The notes: a model not told the origin generated them from the letters alone. Counted from the first letter of the stretch, positions 27,612-36,339 are shown. The stretch is 64,000 bases of DNA from Pedobacter sp. KBW06 (GCF_003852525.1 NZ_QAJL01000005.1:624962-688961); one strand, 5' to 3'. Program-made: numbers and translations.

Positions 27612-29153
27612 ATGATGTTATTCCACAAACCTAAGCAGCCGTCAAGATTAGTATCCTATATGCTTTGCTTAATTATTTTTATCTTGTTTTCAGCACTTAG
27701 CTATTCCTCAAACAACGAAAAAAGAAATGTCAGGAACGACTACTATAAAGATAAAGCCGCAAAAAAATTAGGCGATTCTCTGGATGTGCTGTTAAATCAG
27801 GTCAGGCAATCATTGGGTGGAAAGGCGCCCGATTTAACAATAGGCGTAGTAAAGGATGGTCGTGTTTTCTTAAAAAAGAATTACGGCTATTCAAACCCTG
27901 AAACCAAAACACCGTTTTCTGACCGGACACAAATATATATTGCTTCGACTTCTAAGTCGTTAACGGGAACACTAGCCGCCATTTTGGATCATAAAGACAT
28001 CATAAAGCTCGATGGAACAATTGCAGATTACCTTCCCGGGTTTAACTTTGATGATCAAAAGATCCGGCCCGGTCAAATCACCATACGCTCCTTAATCACC
28101 CACACCCACGGCATCAAAAACAATGATGCGGTGGTATGGAGCGCTTTCATCGGAATCAGGAGTACCGAACAGCTTTTGGAACTGCTCAGGAAGCGAAGTA
28201 CTGCATTGCCGGACCGCAGCTTTAGCTATTCTAATCTTGGCTCCGTTATCTATGCAATGATCGTGGAGAAGCACTTAGGAAAGCCCTGGCAACAGGTGAT
28301 GGACGAACAGCTTTTTCAGCCATTGGGCATGAAAAAGACGACCGCTTATGTTTCAAAAGCAGATGCCAAGTACATCAGCTATATGATAGACGAGTCGGAA
28401 GGCAAACTGAAAAGTGTATTTGATAAGGCAGATAACTCGATGTCGGCCGCTGGTGGCCATCTGACTACGGTAAATGACCTGCTCAAATACCTGCAATTTT
28501 TCATGAGCGGGGGAAATTCAGTTCCTGGCATATTGAGCAAAGAAGAAATTGCTGTGGCCACCTCTGCCATTGTTCCTCAAAAAAACCGCTATCAATCTTA
28601 TGAAAGATCCGGTTATGGATTGGGATGGGAACAATCCGTTTTTAATGGGGAACAGCTCGTTTCGCGTTTTGGCGGTTACAGTGGCATTTCTTCACATTTA
28701 TCGTTCATGAAAGATCAAAAGATAGGCATCGTGGTTTTGAGCAACAAAAAAGGAATGGAGGCTCTGCCTCATTTGGTAGCAAATTACATCTACAATTCGC
28801 TTTTGAACAAAGGCAATAAGGACAACATTGTCGGGGAAAACCTCGCCTCACTACAGAAAAACTTCGAGTCGGACCTATTGGAAACGAAGGAAATAAGCGA
28901 TGTGATGAACAAAAAAATGACCATGGATCAAAAGCTTTCCGGACAATACGACGGCGCTGAAAAATCCGGCACAATGGAAATAAACAGTGCCGGGGAAGTT
29001 TCCTGGGGCAACCTGAAAGGACAATTACACCTGCAAAGTGACAGCACGGGCTTGATTAATTTCAGGACAATGATTCGTTCTTTCTCTGTCAAAAAGGAAA
29101 ACAAGGTGATTGTAGGGGTCTATTCTAACGACCGTTATTTCAAGCGTTTGTAA
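27612..29153 (+). CDS. Serine hydrolase, beta-lactamase class C/PBP4 family
   Basis: A 513-residue exported serine hydrolase with an N-terminal membrane or signal segment (about 14-32). The motif SxxK is S112-K115 (ASTSKS), and the second motif is Y206-S-N208 (FSYSNLG). The third motif, normally KTG or HxG, appears as RFGGYSG. The C-terminal ~130 residues form an extra beta domain, as seen in many Bacteroidota members of this family. Such enzymes include esterases, D-amino-acid peptidases and beta-lactamase-like proteins; the substrate cannot be told here. It converges with the phosphodiester glycosidase gene 4 bp away. Confidence 0.85.
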   Translation: MMLFHKPKQPSRLVSYMLCLIIFILFSALSYSSNNEKRNVRNDYYKDKAAKKLGDSLDVLLNQVRQSLGGKAPDLTIGVVKDGRVFLKKNYGYSNPETKTPFSDRTQIYIASTSKSLTGTLAAILDHKDIIKLDGTIADYLPGFNFDDQKIRPGQITIRSLITHTHGIKNNDAVVWSAFIGIRSTEQLLELLRKRSTALPDRSFSYSNLGSVIYAMIVEKHLGKPWQQVMDEQLFQPLGMKKTTAYVSKADAKYISYMIDESEGKLKSVFDKADNSMSAAGGHLTTVNDLLKYLQFFMSGGNSVPGILSKEEIAVATSAIVPQKNRYQSYERSGYGLGWEQSVFNGEQLVSRFGGYSGISSHLSFMKDQKIGIVVLSNKKGMEALPHLVANYIYNSLLNKGNKDNIVGENLASLQKNFESDLLETKEISDVMNKKMTMDQKLSGQYDGAEKSGTMEINSAGEVSWGNLKGQLHLQSDSTGLINFRTMIRSFSVKKENKVIVGVYSNDRYFKRL

Positions 29154-29157
29154 GGGC

Positions 29158-29901
29158 TTAACGTTGGCGCGGGTCTGCCGTCACACCTATGATAACGCCA
29201 AAATTACCATCCGTTTGTTTCCAGTTTTTTTCAGGCAGATAAGCTCTGGAAACAAGCCCATCAAGATACAAGGCATTTTTACAGCCCATTTTTTTAAAGA
29301 AATTTGCAAAATCATAGAAATTCATTTCCGTCTTTGACATTGCAAAAACAACCCTGTTGTCTGGCAAAATTCCCACTCCGTTTCTGATGTTAAGATTTGT
29401 GGAGCCTTCTTTAAAGGCGGAATGAATTTGTCCGTCAATGACCAGCATTGGGCCTGATTGGCTGGCATACTTCAGTTTTCCATTGTTGATGAATTTTGAA
29501 GTCGTACAGATGAAGGGTAAGTTGTCGACCCTGATATAAAAAACACCGTTTGGCTTTAAGTAGAAATTTCCGGCTCCGCTTGTCGTATCTAAAGCCGTTA
29601 CTAATTTTTGATTTTCAATGAAAAGCCCCTGTGCTGAATTGTCCTTTTTATACATTCCCGCATTCATTGCAAACACTAATTTTTTATGCTTTTTGTCAAG
29701 CCAGCTTTTTAAATTCTGTATGCTTTTAAAGATTTCCTGCCGATCGTCTTTCCAGTAAAGTTTGATGTCCTGCTTTTTGGTGTCGACAATATAGCTTAGA
29801 AAGTGCTCATCATCGGATTTTGGTTTTTGGGCAAAAGCCAGCATCCCTGTTGTGATCAGCACAAGTAATGTGGTCGATAAGAAGATTTTGTTACTGTTCA
29901 C
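29158..29901 (-). CDS. Phosphodiester glycosidase family protein (NAGPA-like)
   Basis: A 247-residue exported protein with a signal peptide (cleavage near residue 25, MLAFAQ). The NAGPA-type signatures are AMNAGMY, LKPNGVFYI and RNGVGILPDNRVVFAMS, with the late GCKNALYLDGLVSRAY. Homologues cleave phosphodiester-linked sugars such as GlcNAc-1-P caps. Bacteroidota members are mostly uncharacterised and may act on wall polymers or glycolipids. It lies 4 bp from the convergent serine hydrolase. A match to the -7 promoter element (TATATTTG, complement 29930-29937) lies 28 bp upstream of the start. Confidence 0.85.
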   Translation of the reverse strand: MNSNKIFLSTTLLVLITTGMLAFAQKPKSDDEHFLSYIVDTKKQDIKLYWKDDRQEIFKSIQNLKSWLDKKHKKLVFAMNAGMYKKDNSAQGLFIENQKLVTALDTTSGAGNFYLKPNGVFYIRVDNLPFICTTSKFINNGKLKYASQSGPMLVIDGQIHSAFKEGSTNLNIRNGVGILPDNRVVFAMSKTEMNFYDFANFFKKMGCKNALYLDGLVSRAYLPEKNWKQTDGNFGVIIGVTADPRQR

Positions 29902-29929
29902 CGAATTTCTATTCTGTTTGAGGGCAACA

Positions 29930-29937
29930 CAAATATA
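29930..29937 (-). promoter_or_regulatory. Candidate -7 promoter element of the phosphodiester glycosidase
   Basis: On the minus strand the sequence is TATATTTG, which fits TAnnTTTG, 28 bp upstream of the ATG. The nearest upstream TTTG is 28 bp away, longer than the usual 19-21, so the -33 part is uncertain. Confidence 0.4.
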
Positions 29938-29973
29938 GCATAAACAACTATTTATTCTCCATTGGCAAAAGAC

Positions 29974-30013
29974 AAAAAAGAGGAGCTAAAAGATCTCTGA
30001 CCTTCAGCTCCTC
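29974..30013 (-). terminator. Rho-independent terminator of the PNGase F gene
   Basis: An 8-bp stem, GAGGAGCT at 29980-29987 with AGCTCCTC at 30006-30013, is followed on the minus strand by a run of six T (complement 29974-29979). It lies 8 bp after the stop of the PNGase F homologue. Confidence 0.7.
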
Positions 30014-30021
30014 TCCTGTTT

Positions 30022-31158
30022 TTATGGTCTGTTGGTCAGGACCGGCATAGTGGTAACCGGGGTATTACTTTGCACCACTAAATAAGTAGACAGCGCATAA
30101 TAAGCGCCCGGTACTGCATCATTATCTCTCCACTTTCTGGTCATATCAGCGGGGTTCCACTGGTCTTCCTGTAAAACATAATTAAAATTAAAAGTCTGAC
30201 CTGCTTTTGGAGTTGCCAGCACATCTGTTCTTACCGGCACTTCCATTCCCGGACACCATCCTGCCCTGTTTCCCGTCCAGTTGCCACCCTGGTTTTTCAC
30301 CACTTTAGGATTTGTTCCGCAGCCCAGGCTCCCCATTTCGTGCCAGAAAGCCGGGGTATCATCTATGTTTATCTGGTGTTTCCTAAAAGCCCATTCCGCA
30401 AAACCGCGTCCTCCCTGAGCCAATGGCTGAGCATGGCCCCAACCTGAGATGATGCTCCTGAAAGATGTCTTTTCTGCATTGGATGGCATTTGAATGGAAA
30501 AGCCCATTTGCTTGCCATTGTATGAATTTGCAGTAACCAGGCCTTTACCGAAAGTGATGCCGGATGTTGACCAGGCATTGTATTCCATGACCGGCACAAC
30601 GGCAGAATATTTATACTGTGGTGTACCTATAAAATATTCGAAATCAACGGAGAACTGCCAGGTCCCGCTATAGACCTCCGCTCTGGTTTCCAGTGTAACG
30701 TCTCCGATCAGGAGAGAGCGAAAGTCGGTTACATCTATGACCCAGCCGCCAGGAATAGAAGTATTGTCTTTGCCATACGGCGTAATCCAGCGCCCTAATT
30801 CATAGCCATAGGTCCGGGTATCGTCGCCGTTGCTTTTCATCAGTCTCAGGTTTGCGTACACATCCCATGGCGGGCATCCACCTGCAGGACAAGTAAGATA
30901 AACATGCATGAGTACCTTGGTAACGCTATCTGAGCTTGCCGGAAAGCTGAATTTCTTTGAGACTACGGCAGCATTTGCAATTGGCTCTTTGTTAAAAGTT
31001 TTAATGGTAAAATTATTGGCCAAAGTTCCATTAGGGGCATTTGACATTTCCATTTTTGACTTGCCAGCTTCTGTTTCATTGGCGTTTTTCTTACAAGCAT
31101 AAAAGCCGGTTGATCCTAACAATAGCAGAAAGGATAAGATAAAATTGATTTTTTTCAT
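30022..31158 (-). CDS. Peptide-N-glycosidase F homologue
   Basis: A 378-residue exported amidase that should release N-linked glycans by cutting the GlcNAc-Asn bond. Similarity to the Elizabethkingia PNGase F runs over almost its whole length (YKYSAVVPV, ISGWGHAQP, RAGWCPGM). All three catalytic acids are kept: Asp99 in PPWDVYAN (Asp60 of the mature enzyme), Glu161 in TRAEVY (Glu118) and Glu255 in GFAEWAF (Glu206). Two of three disulfides look kept (C90/C95 and C280/C302). The third pair, around the catalytic Glu206, is replaced by Phe253 and Ala257. The N-terminus GFYACKK is a weak lipobox, so it may be a lipoprotein. A 9-bp hairpin lies between it and the next gene. Confidence 0.93.
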   Translation of the reverse strand: MKKINFILSFLLLLGSTGFYACKKNANETEAGKSKMEMSNAPNGTLANNFTIKTFNKEPIANAAVVSKKFSFPASSDSVTKVLMHVYLTCPAGGCPPWDVYANLRLMKSNGDDTRTYGYELGRWITPYGKDNTSIPGGWVIDVTDFRSLLIGDVTLETRAEVYSGTWQFSVDFEYFIGTPQYKYSAVVPVMEYNAWSTSGITFGKGLVTANSYNGKQMGFSIQMPSNAEKTSFRSIISGWGHAQPLAQGGRGFAEWAFRKHQINIDDTPAFWHEMGSLGCGTNPKVVKNQGGNWTGNRAGWCPGMEVPVRTDVLATPKAGQTFNFNYVLQEDQWNPADMTRKWRDNDAVPGAYYALSTYLVVQSNTPVTTMPVLTNRP

Positions 31159-31254
31159 GGGATGAGGGTTTTGGTTAATAACTAAGTATCATAAAGTTAT
31201 ACTTATTTACCAAAACCCAGATCCCTATTCTGCGTTCTTCAGAGGAAGTATCGC

Positions 31255-31282
31255 CTGTGTGCCCGCAAAGGTTGGCACACAG
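31255..31282 (-). other. 9-bp perfect hairpin after the LamG/EEP gene
   Basis: CTGTGTGCC at 31255-31263 pairs with GGCACACAG at 31274-31282, with a 10-base loop, 6 bp after the stop of the nuclease-like gene. No T-tract follows on the minus strand, so this could be an mRNA 3' hairpin or a weak terminator. Confidence 0.4.
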
Positions 31283-31288
31283 TTGCCA

Positions 31289-32818
31289 CTATTTCCGGAT
31301 TTTAAAAGTCGTCAGTAATGCAGCATGATCAGAAGGATATTTTACCGGATGCTGATCGATGGTTCTGGAAGCAATGGCCTTTATTTTTGAGCCCTTGTAA
31401 TAGATATAATCAATTCTGTCTTTAAATGCATCAACAGACATCGGGCTCCAGGTAATTCCTCTTACTTTAAGTGGGTCAGGATGGATTTCCCGGAATGAAT
31501 CTTTAAATCCGTTTTTCATCAGCAAGAGTCCGGAAGGAAAGGGAACTACCAAACCACCATTCAGGTGTTGGGTTGATGCGATCCAGTCCAGATGCGACCC
31601 TGAATTAAAATCACCGCAAAAGATTACCGGTGTAGCGGATGACTGATCAACATAGGGCTGGATGATTTGCAGGATATGACGCAAATCCCCGGTATTTCCT
31701 TCGTCCATTTGTTTTGTCAGGGTATCTGCATTCAGTTTAACTTTTTTCTCCAGATCTCCCCAGTAGTCGGTCGGAAAATTCAGCCAGTTGGCAAAGAATG
31801 CTATTTTTTGATCTTTAGACAATCTGATGTGAGCGCCGCCATTATAAAATGACTTATAGCCTTTCAGGGTTTCTTCGATGGGATAACGACTCATGATCGA
31901 AATATTGGTGCTTCTCAAATAGAAGTAATAGCCCAGGCGGTCTGCAATTTTTGCTCCTGAACCATATGTTTCCTGCATAGAAATCAAATCCGCTCCGGAA
32001 TTTTTGATCACTTCCACAATCCGCTCCACACCCACTTCTTTTCCGGTCTCATTTCCTCCATGGAAGATATTAAAGTTCATCACTTTGAGCACATCCTTTT
32101 CACCGGACAAGGACTTTGTATGTAGCGCTGGAAAATAAGCACGGTATTGTTTTTGAATAAAATCCGGACTCAGTATTTCCGCGAACAGCGCCGCCTGGTC
32201 CAGAAGTCCGTTGAAGGCATGCCACTGGTCGCGATATTCTGCGCTTGAGGAGTTTGTCGGATCTGCGATCCGCCCCCCGATAAAGAGTTCATCTGCATTT
32301 AAAGAATCTAAACCCGGACAGTAATAAATTGCGGTATTTAAACCATCATAATATAGCCGTACCTCTTCCTTTTCTTTTGAATAGCTAAAGGCGAGCAAGT
32401 GCCATTTGTTGTCTTTTACGGTTTGACGTTCTACAGTGGGGTTATATTCGTACCGGCTTTTGCCCATAGCTTCCCATCGCCATGCGCCACTTGCCTGAAC
32501 ACCCAATCTCCAGCCCCTCGGTTTTTTATCTGTTAAACTGGTAGAAGAAAGCACATCATAATCACTGGCCAGCTGAGGGGAAGCCTTAACCCATAGCATA
32601 ACGGAAAAATCTCCATCACTTTCTTTCAGCTGATTTTTTACGGTTAAGATTTTACGGATCCCTGCGCTGGCGGAAAGGTCGAGTGCAGATCCGGAGATTC
32701 CTTTTGTCGTACTGTATTGAGCAGCCGGTTCAAAAGACTGAAGGTATACTGGTTTTTGTGCAAAAATACTTGTGTTGGTCATCACAAGCATGGTCATCAA
32801 TTTAAATTTAAAAGTCAT
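31289..32818 (-). CDS. LamG-like domain plus endonuclease/exonuclease/phosphatase
   Basis: A 509-residue secreted two-domain protein with a signal peptide ending in SIFAQ (about residue 21). The first half, about 25-235, is a LamG/concanavalin-like domain (GDFSVMLWVKA, KWHLLAFSYS, NGLLDQAALFAEIL). The second half, about 245-509, is an EEP domain with its standard motifs: VMNFNIFHGG, LISMQETYG (catalytic Glu), FCGDFNSG (Asp-x-Asn) and YPSDHAALL (Asp-His). EEP enzymes hydrolyse phosphodiesters in DNA, phospholipids or inositol phosphates. The joined LamG domain suggests binding to a polysaccharide or surface ligand. A -7 element match (TATGTTTG, complement 32851-32858) precedes it. Confidence 0.88.
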   Translation of the reverse strand: MTFKFKLMTMLVMTNTSIFAQKPVYLQSFEPAAQYSTTKGISGSALDLSASAGIRKILTVKNQLKESDGDFSVMLWVKASPQLASDYDVLSSTSLTDKKPRGWRLGVQASGAWRWEAMGKSRYEYNPTVERQTVKDNKWHLLAFSYSKEKEEVRLYYDGLNTAIYYCPGLDSLNADELFIGGRIADPTNSSSAEYRDQWHAFNGLLDQAALFAEILSPDFIQKQYRAYFPALHTKSLSGEKDVLKVMNFNIFHGGNETGKEVGVERIVEVIKNSGADLISMQETYGSGAKIADRLGYYFYLRSTNISIMSRYPIEETLKGYKSFYNGGAHIRLSKDQKIAFFANWLNFPTDYWGDLEKKVKLNADTLTKQMDEGNTGDLRHILQIIQPYVDQSSATPVIFCGDFNSGSHLDWIASTQHLNGGLVVPFPSGLLLMKNGFKDSFREIHPDPLKVRGITWSPMSVDAFKDRIDYIYYKGSKIKAIASRTIDQHPVKYPSDHAALLTTFKIRK

Positions 32819-32850
32819 CTGTTATGGTCAATGGTTTGGTTTTAGGTAGA

Positions 32851-32858
32851 CAAACATA
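32851..32858 (-). promoter_or_regulatory. Candidate -7 promoter element of the LamG/EEP gene
   Basis: The minus-strand sequence is TATGTTTG, matching TAnnTTTG, 32 bp upstream of the ATG. No TTTG or TTG is present at the usual -33 distance, so support is partial. Confidence 0.4.
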
Positions 32859-32910
32859 ACATTCTTTCTACGCTATTGTGACTGGCATCTTTTCTTTTTA
32901 CTTTTATGAC

Positions 32911-33213
32911 ATGAACGTAAGGTGCCCACATTGTCAGGAAACATTTTAAGCAGATCAACAGCAAGCCGAATTACTGACCTATGCAATAGGCAAAGGCCAA
33001 AGACTGGTGATGTTGGACTGCCCCAAATGTTATTGGAATGTCCCTGTCAATCCGGGCAATCTTCTATCTCATGAAGCCCAAAAAGATGAGCCATCAGCCC
33101 ATACCAGCGCTGAGCCTGTTAAGTGTCCTCAATGTGCTGAAGGGATCATCTGCTATGTAAACGATGGCAATGAGGAATTTTGGGGTTGCGGAGAATGCGG
33201 TCAGACTTACTGA
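32911..33213 (+). pseudogene. Zinc-ribbon protein gene interrupted by an in-frame stop
   Basis: An ATG at 32911 opens a frame reading MNVRCPHCQETF, then a TAA at 32947-32949, then ADQQQAELLTYAIGKGQRLV in the same frame and on into the open stretch from the ATG at 33007. The downstream 68 residues have CPKC, CPQC and CGEC pairs typical of zinc ribbons. The reading frame is unbroken except for the one TAA. So a protein of about 100 residues with three Cys-pair motifs plus the first CPHC has been cut by a single nonsense codon. Translation might restart at 33004 (GTG) or 33007 (ATG), but no clear ribosome site is seen. A sequencing error is the alternative. Confidence 0.65.
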
Positions 33214-33280
33214 GCCCTGTTTTTTTGCGCAGGCCATTGCAGCAGGCTGAACATGGATCGGTCAGGTGGAAACACCTGTA

Positions 33281-33313
33281 AAAAACCCCTCTTTACAATT
33301 TGTAAAAAGGGGT
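33281..33313 (-). terminator. Rho-independent terminator of metE
   Basis: A 13-bp stem with one mismatch, 33285-33297 with 33301-33313, has a 3-base loop. On the minus strand it is followed by a T-run (complement 33281-33285). It begins 14 bp after the metE stop. Confidence 0.85.
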
Positions 33314-33326
33314 CTAAAGAATCTGG

Positions 33327-35642
33327 CTAATAAGCAACCAATTGATTCGCGCTCAATTCCTTAGCGGCCGCCACCATTGCAATTAAAGCACTTTTTGTTT
33401 CCGGCCAATGACGGGTCTTTAATCCACAGTCCGGGTTTACCCAAAGTTGTTCTGCAGGGATTACTGCCCTGGCTTTTTCCAAGAGCTGCACCATTTCCTC
33501 TTTAGAAGGCACCCTTGGGGAATGAATGTCGTAAACCCCTGGTCCTATTTCGTTGGGATATTTAAAGTCTGCAAAGGCATCTAATAATTCCATTTGTGAA
33601 CGGGAGCATTCAATGGTGATCACATCGGCATCCATATCGGCAATGTTCTGAATGATGTCGTTGAATTCAGAATAGCACATGTGTGTATGAATTTGTGTTT
33701 CATCTTTTACACCACTGGAAGAGATTTTAAATGCATTTACCGCCCATTGCAGGTAATTTTGCCAATCGTTTTTCCTCAATGGTAAACCTTCGCGAATGGC
33801 GGGTTCATCAATCTGAATAACTTTGATCCCTGCTTTTTCCAGATCTGCAACTTCATCACGGATCGCCAATGCGATCTGGTTACAGGTCAGGGAACGGGGC
33901 TGGTCATTGCGGACAAAAGACCATTGTAAAATCGTAACCGGGCCTGTCAGCATCCCTTTTACCAGGCTTTTGGTTAAGGATTGTGCATAGGCAGTCCAGT
34001 AAACCGTCATCGCTGCAGGACGATAGACATCTCCGTAAATAACAGGCGGTTTAACACAGCGGCTGCCATAGCTTTGCACCCAGCCATTTTTGGTAAAGCT
34101 GAAACCGTTCAACTGCTCGCCAAAATACTCCACCATATCATTGCGTTCAAACTCTCCGTGAACCAATACATCAATACCAATTTCTTCCTGCCAGCGTATG
34201 GTTTCTTCTGTTTCCTTTTTCAGCAGGTTATCGTATTCCAGAGCACTAATCTCGCCTTTTTTAAAGCGTGCCCTCCAGCTTCTTACTTCTGCCGTCTGTG
34301 GAAATGAACCAATGGTTGTTGTTGGAAAAAGCGGAAGCTGTAAAATTTCCTGCTGTGCTTTTTTACGGATTGAAAAAGGATTTTCCCGTTGCGCATCTTT
34401 AGCAGTAATGGAACTTACCCGTTGTTTGATCTGCTCATTGTGAATCAGTTTGGAAGTTCTGCGACTGGAAAGGGCTCTTTTATTTTCTTCCAGTTTATCC
34501 AATGCACTTTGGTCTGTGCTTCCGCCCACCAGGGCTTTCAATACCACGACTTCATCAATTTTTTGTTTAGCAAAAGCCAGCCATTCTTTAATTTCCGGAG
34601 TTAAGGTTTTATCATTGGTTTCCAGATCCAGGTCACATGGGGAATGCAGTAATGAGCAGGATGGTGCCAGGAGGATGCGATCGCTTCCTATTTTATCTGT
34701 GACTTTTTTTATGATGGCCAAGGACTGTTCAAAATCATTTTTCCAGATGTTTCTTCCGTCTACGATGCCCAGCGACAGCACCAGTTGTTCAGGAATGGCA
34801 TTCAGCACATCATCCAGCTGCTCCGGAGAACGTACCACATCAATATGCAAGGCATAAACGGGTAGTGACAAGGCTAAAGTCAGGTTATCTTTCAGGCCAT
34901 CAAAATAGGTAGCCACGAGGATTTTCAGATACGGAAATTGTTTTCTGATCTCCGCATACACATACTGGTAAGCTTCTTTTGCTTTATCATTGATGTCTAA
35001 GGCTAAAAATGGCTCGTCAAATTGTACCCATTCCGCTCCATAAGCTTTCAATTCGTTTAAAATCTGGATGTAAACCGGCAACAGCCTTTTCACTAAATCT
35101 AATTTATCAAAGCCCTCTTCCTTTTCCTTCCCTAATAACAGATAGGATATTGGTCCAATGATGACCGGCTTACTGTTGATCCCCAATTGCTTTGCAGCGG
35201 CAAATTCATTGACGATTTTGTTCGAGAATAATTTAAACTCCTGGTCTTTGTAAAATTCAGGAACAATATAATGGTAATTTGTATCCAGCCATTTGGTCAT
35301 TTCCATTGCGGTAATGTCCAGTCCGTCTTTCTGGTAGCCCCTTGCCATCGCAAAGTATAAATCCATTTCATTATTGGATTTTAGAGCTACCTGATTGTAA
35401 CGTTTCGGAACCGCCCCTACGGTTAGGGACATATCCAGGATCTGGTCGTAATACGAAAAATCATTGGAGGGGATCAGATCTATTCCTGCTTCCTGCTGCA
35501 ATTTCCAGTTTTGCTCGTAGATATTTTTACCCTTACTTAACAGCTCTGCTAATGAAATGTTACCTGACCAATATTGTTCACAGGCTTTTTTGAGTTCTCT
35601 GTTGCTACCAATTCGCGGGTAGCCAAGGTTGTGCGTTTGCAT
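33327..35642 (-). CDS. metE: Cobalamin-independent methionine synthase
   Basis: Makes methionine by moving a methyl group from 5-methyltetrahydropteroyl-triglutamate to homocysteine in the cytoplasm. At 771 residues it has the two-barrel MetE layout: an N-terminal barrel (NLGYPRIGSNRELKKA start) and a C-terminal catalytic barrel (from about residue 440, TTIGSFPQTAEVR). The zinc ligands are His654, Cys656, Glu678 and Cys739, each offset by 13 from the E. coli residues. The gene diverges from an Lrp/AsnC regulator. No B12 riboswitch is seen upstream, but a Lrp-type palindrome is. A terminator lies 14 bp after the stop. Confidence 0.97.
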   Translation of the reverse strand: MQTHNLGYPRIGSNRELKKACEQYWSGNISLAELLSKGKNIYEQNWKLQQEAGIDLIPSNDFSYYDQILDMSLTVGAVPKRYNQVALKSNNEMDLYFAMARGYQKDGLDITAMEMTKWLDTNYHYIVPEFYKDQEFKLFSNKIVNEFAAAKQLGINSKPVIIGPISYLLLGKEKEEGFDKLDLVKRLLPVYIQILNELKAYGAEWVQFDEPFLALDINDKAKEAYQYVYAEIRKQFPYLKILVATYFDGLKDNLTLALSLPVYALHIDVVRSPEQLDDVLNAIPEQLVLSLGIVDGRNIWKNDFEQSLAIIKKVTDKIGSDRILLAPSCSLLHSPCDLDLETNDKTLTPEIKEWLAFAKQKIDEVVVLKALVGGSTDQSALDKLEENKRALSSRRTSKLIHNEQIKQRVSSITAKDAQRENPFSIRKKAQQEILQLPLFPTTTIGSFPQTAEVRSWRARFKKGEISALEYDNLLKKETEETIRWQEEIGIDVLVHGEFERNDMVEYFGEQLNGFSFTKNGWVQSYGSRCVKPPVIYGDVYRPAAMTVYWTAYAQSLTKSLVKGMLTGPVTILQWSFVRNDQPRSLTCNQIALAIRDEVADLEKAGIKVIQIDEPAIREGLPLRKNDWQNYLQWAVNAFKISSSGVKDETQIHTHMCYSEFNDIIQNIADMDADVITIECSRSQMELLDAFADFKYPNEIGPGVYDIHSPRVPSKEEMVQLLEKARAVIPAEQLWVNPDCGLKTRHWPETKSALIAMVAAAKELSANQLVAY

Positions 35643-35745
35643 TTTTCTTCAACTTTTTAAATGGTTAATAATCATTGTAAAAAACTCCCGGATTATTTCT
35701 TAATCTTTAGTGTTCTATTATTACAAGTCAGTTTTAAATTCTTCA

Positions 35746-35753
35746 CAAATGTA
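35746..35753 (-). promoter_or_regulatory. Candidate -7 promoter element of metE
   Basis: The minus-strand sequence is TACATTTG, matching TAnnTTTG, about 104 bp upstream of the metE start. A matching -33 element is not evident. The Lrp-type sites at 35792-35837 lie 39-84 bp further upstream, a place suited to activation. Confidence 0.4.
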
Positions 35754-35791
35754 TAAGCGCAGATTATAAAACTTTACATATAGCAATAAAT

Positions 35792-35837
35792 AAGCATAAA
35801 TAACTTTTTTATGAATAAACCTAAGCATATTATGCTT
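35792..35837. promoter_or_regulatory. Lrp-type operator: perfect 7-1-7 palindrome plus half-site
   Basis: AAGCATA at 35823-35829, a single T, then TATGCTT at 35831-35837 form a perfect palindrome. The same AAGCATA occurs again at 35792-35798, 31 bp away, close to three helical turns. The sites lie between metE and the divergent Lrp/AsnC gene, 40 bp before the regulator's ATG. This arrangement fits a regulator that controls itself and metE. Binding is inferred, not shown. Confidence 0.6.
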
Positions 35838-35877
35838 TTAACTCCTTATTTTTACCACCATTAAGGGAAATTATTCT

Positions 35878-36339
35878 ATGGAAGAATTGGATGAAACGGA
35901 TTTGTTGCTGCTGAAGATATTGGGCAGCAATTCGAATTACACGATAAAAGAGCTGGCGGTTAAGGTAAACCTATCTCCCTCTCCTGTTTTTGAACGCGTA
36001 AAAAGACTGGAAAGCACCGGATATATTAAAAAATACATCGCAATACTGGACGCGGAAAAGTTTAATCAGGGCTTTATCGTTTTTTGCAACATTAAGCTCA
36101 AACAGCACGATAGAAAAATAGGTCATCAGTTTGTAGAAGACATTTTAAAGATCGATGAAGTTGTAGAATGTTATAATATTTCCGGGGACTATGATTTTAT
36201 ATTGAAGGTCCATGCCAGGGATATGAAACATTACCAGGATTTTGTTTTTAACAAATTGGGCTCGGTTAAAAGTATAGGAAGTACGCACAGCACTTTTGCG
36301 ATGGCAGAGATCAAGAACTCTTATAATATTAGCTTTTAA
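35878..36339 (+). CDS. Lrp/AsnC family transcriptional regulator
   Basis: A 153-residue regulator of standard Lrp/AsnC size. The N-terminal helix-turn-helix (about 8-60) includes the signature ELAVKVNLSPSPVFERVKRLESTGYIKKY. The C-terminal RAM ligand domain (about 68-150) has VVECYNISGDYDFILKVHARD. Family members form octamers and bind amino acids. It diverges from metE with a 235-bp gap that contains a perfect palindrome, so control of metE, perhaps in response to methionine, is likely. The ligand is inference. Confidence 0.93.
   Translation: MEELDETDLLLLKILGSNSNYTIKELAVKVNLSPSPVFERVKRLESTGYIKKYIAILDAEKFNQGFIVFCNIKLKQHDRKIGHQFVEDILKIDEVVECYNISGDYDFILKVHARDMKHYQDFVFNKLGSVKSIGSTHSTFAMAEIKNSYNISF

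Noticed and set aside
32947..32949. Read-through or recoding of the in-frame stop in the zinc-ribbon gene
   Set aside because: The codon is TAA, which is not used for selenocysteine or pyrrolysine, and no recoding structure is evident. A mutation or sequencing error is simpler.
35643..35877. Possible cobalamin or SAM riboswitch upstream of metE
   Set aside because: I could not see the conserved B12 box or SAM-aptamer stems; the gap is AT-rich and explained by a promoter and Lrp-type sites.
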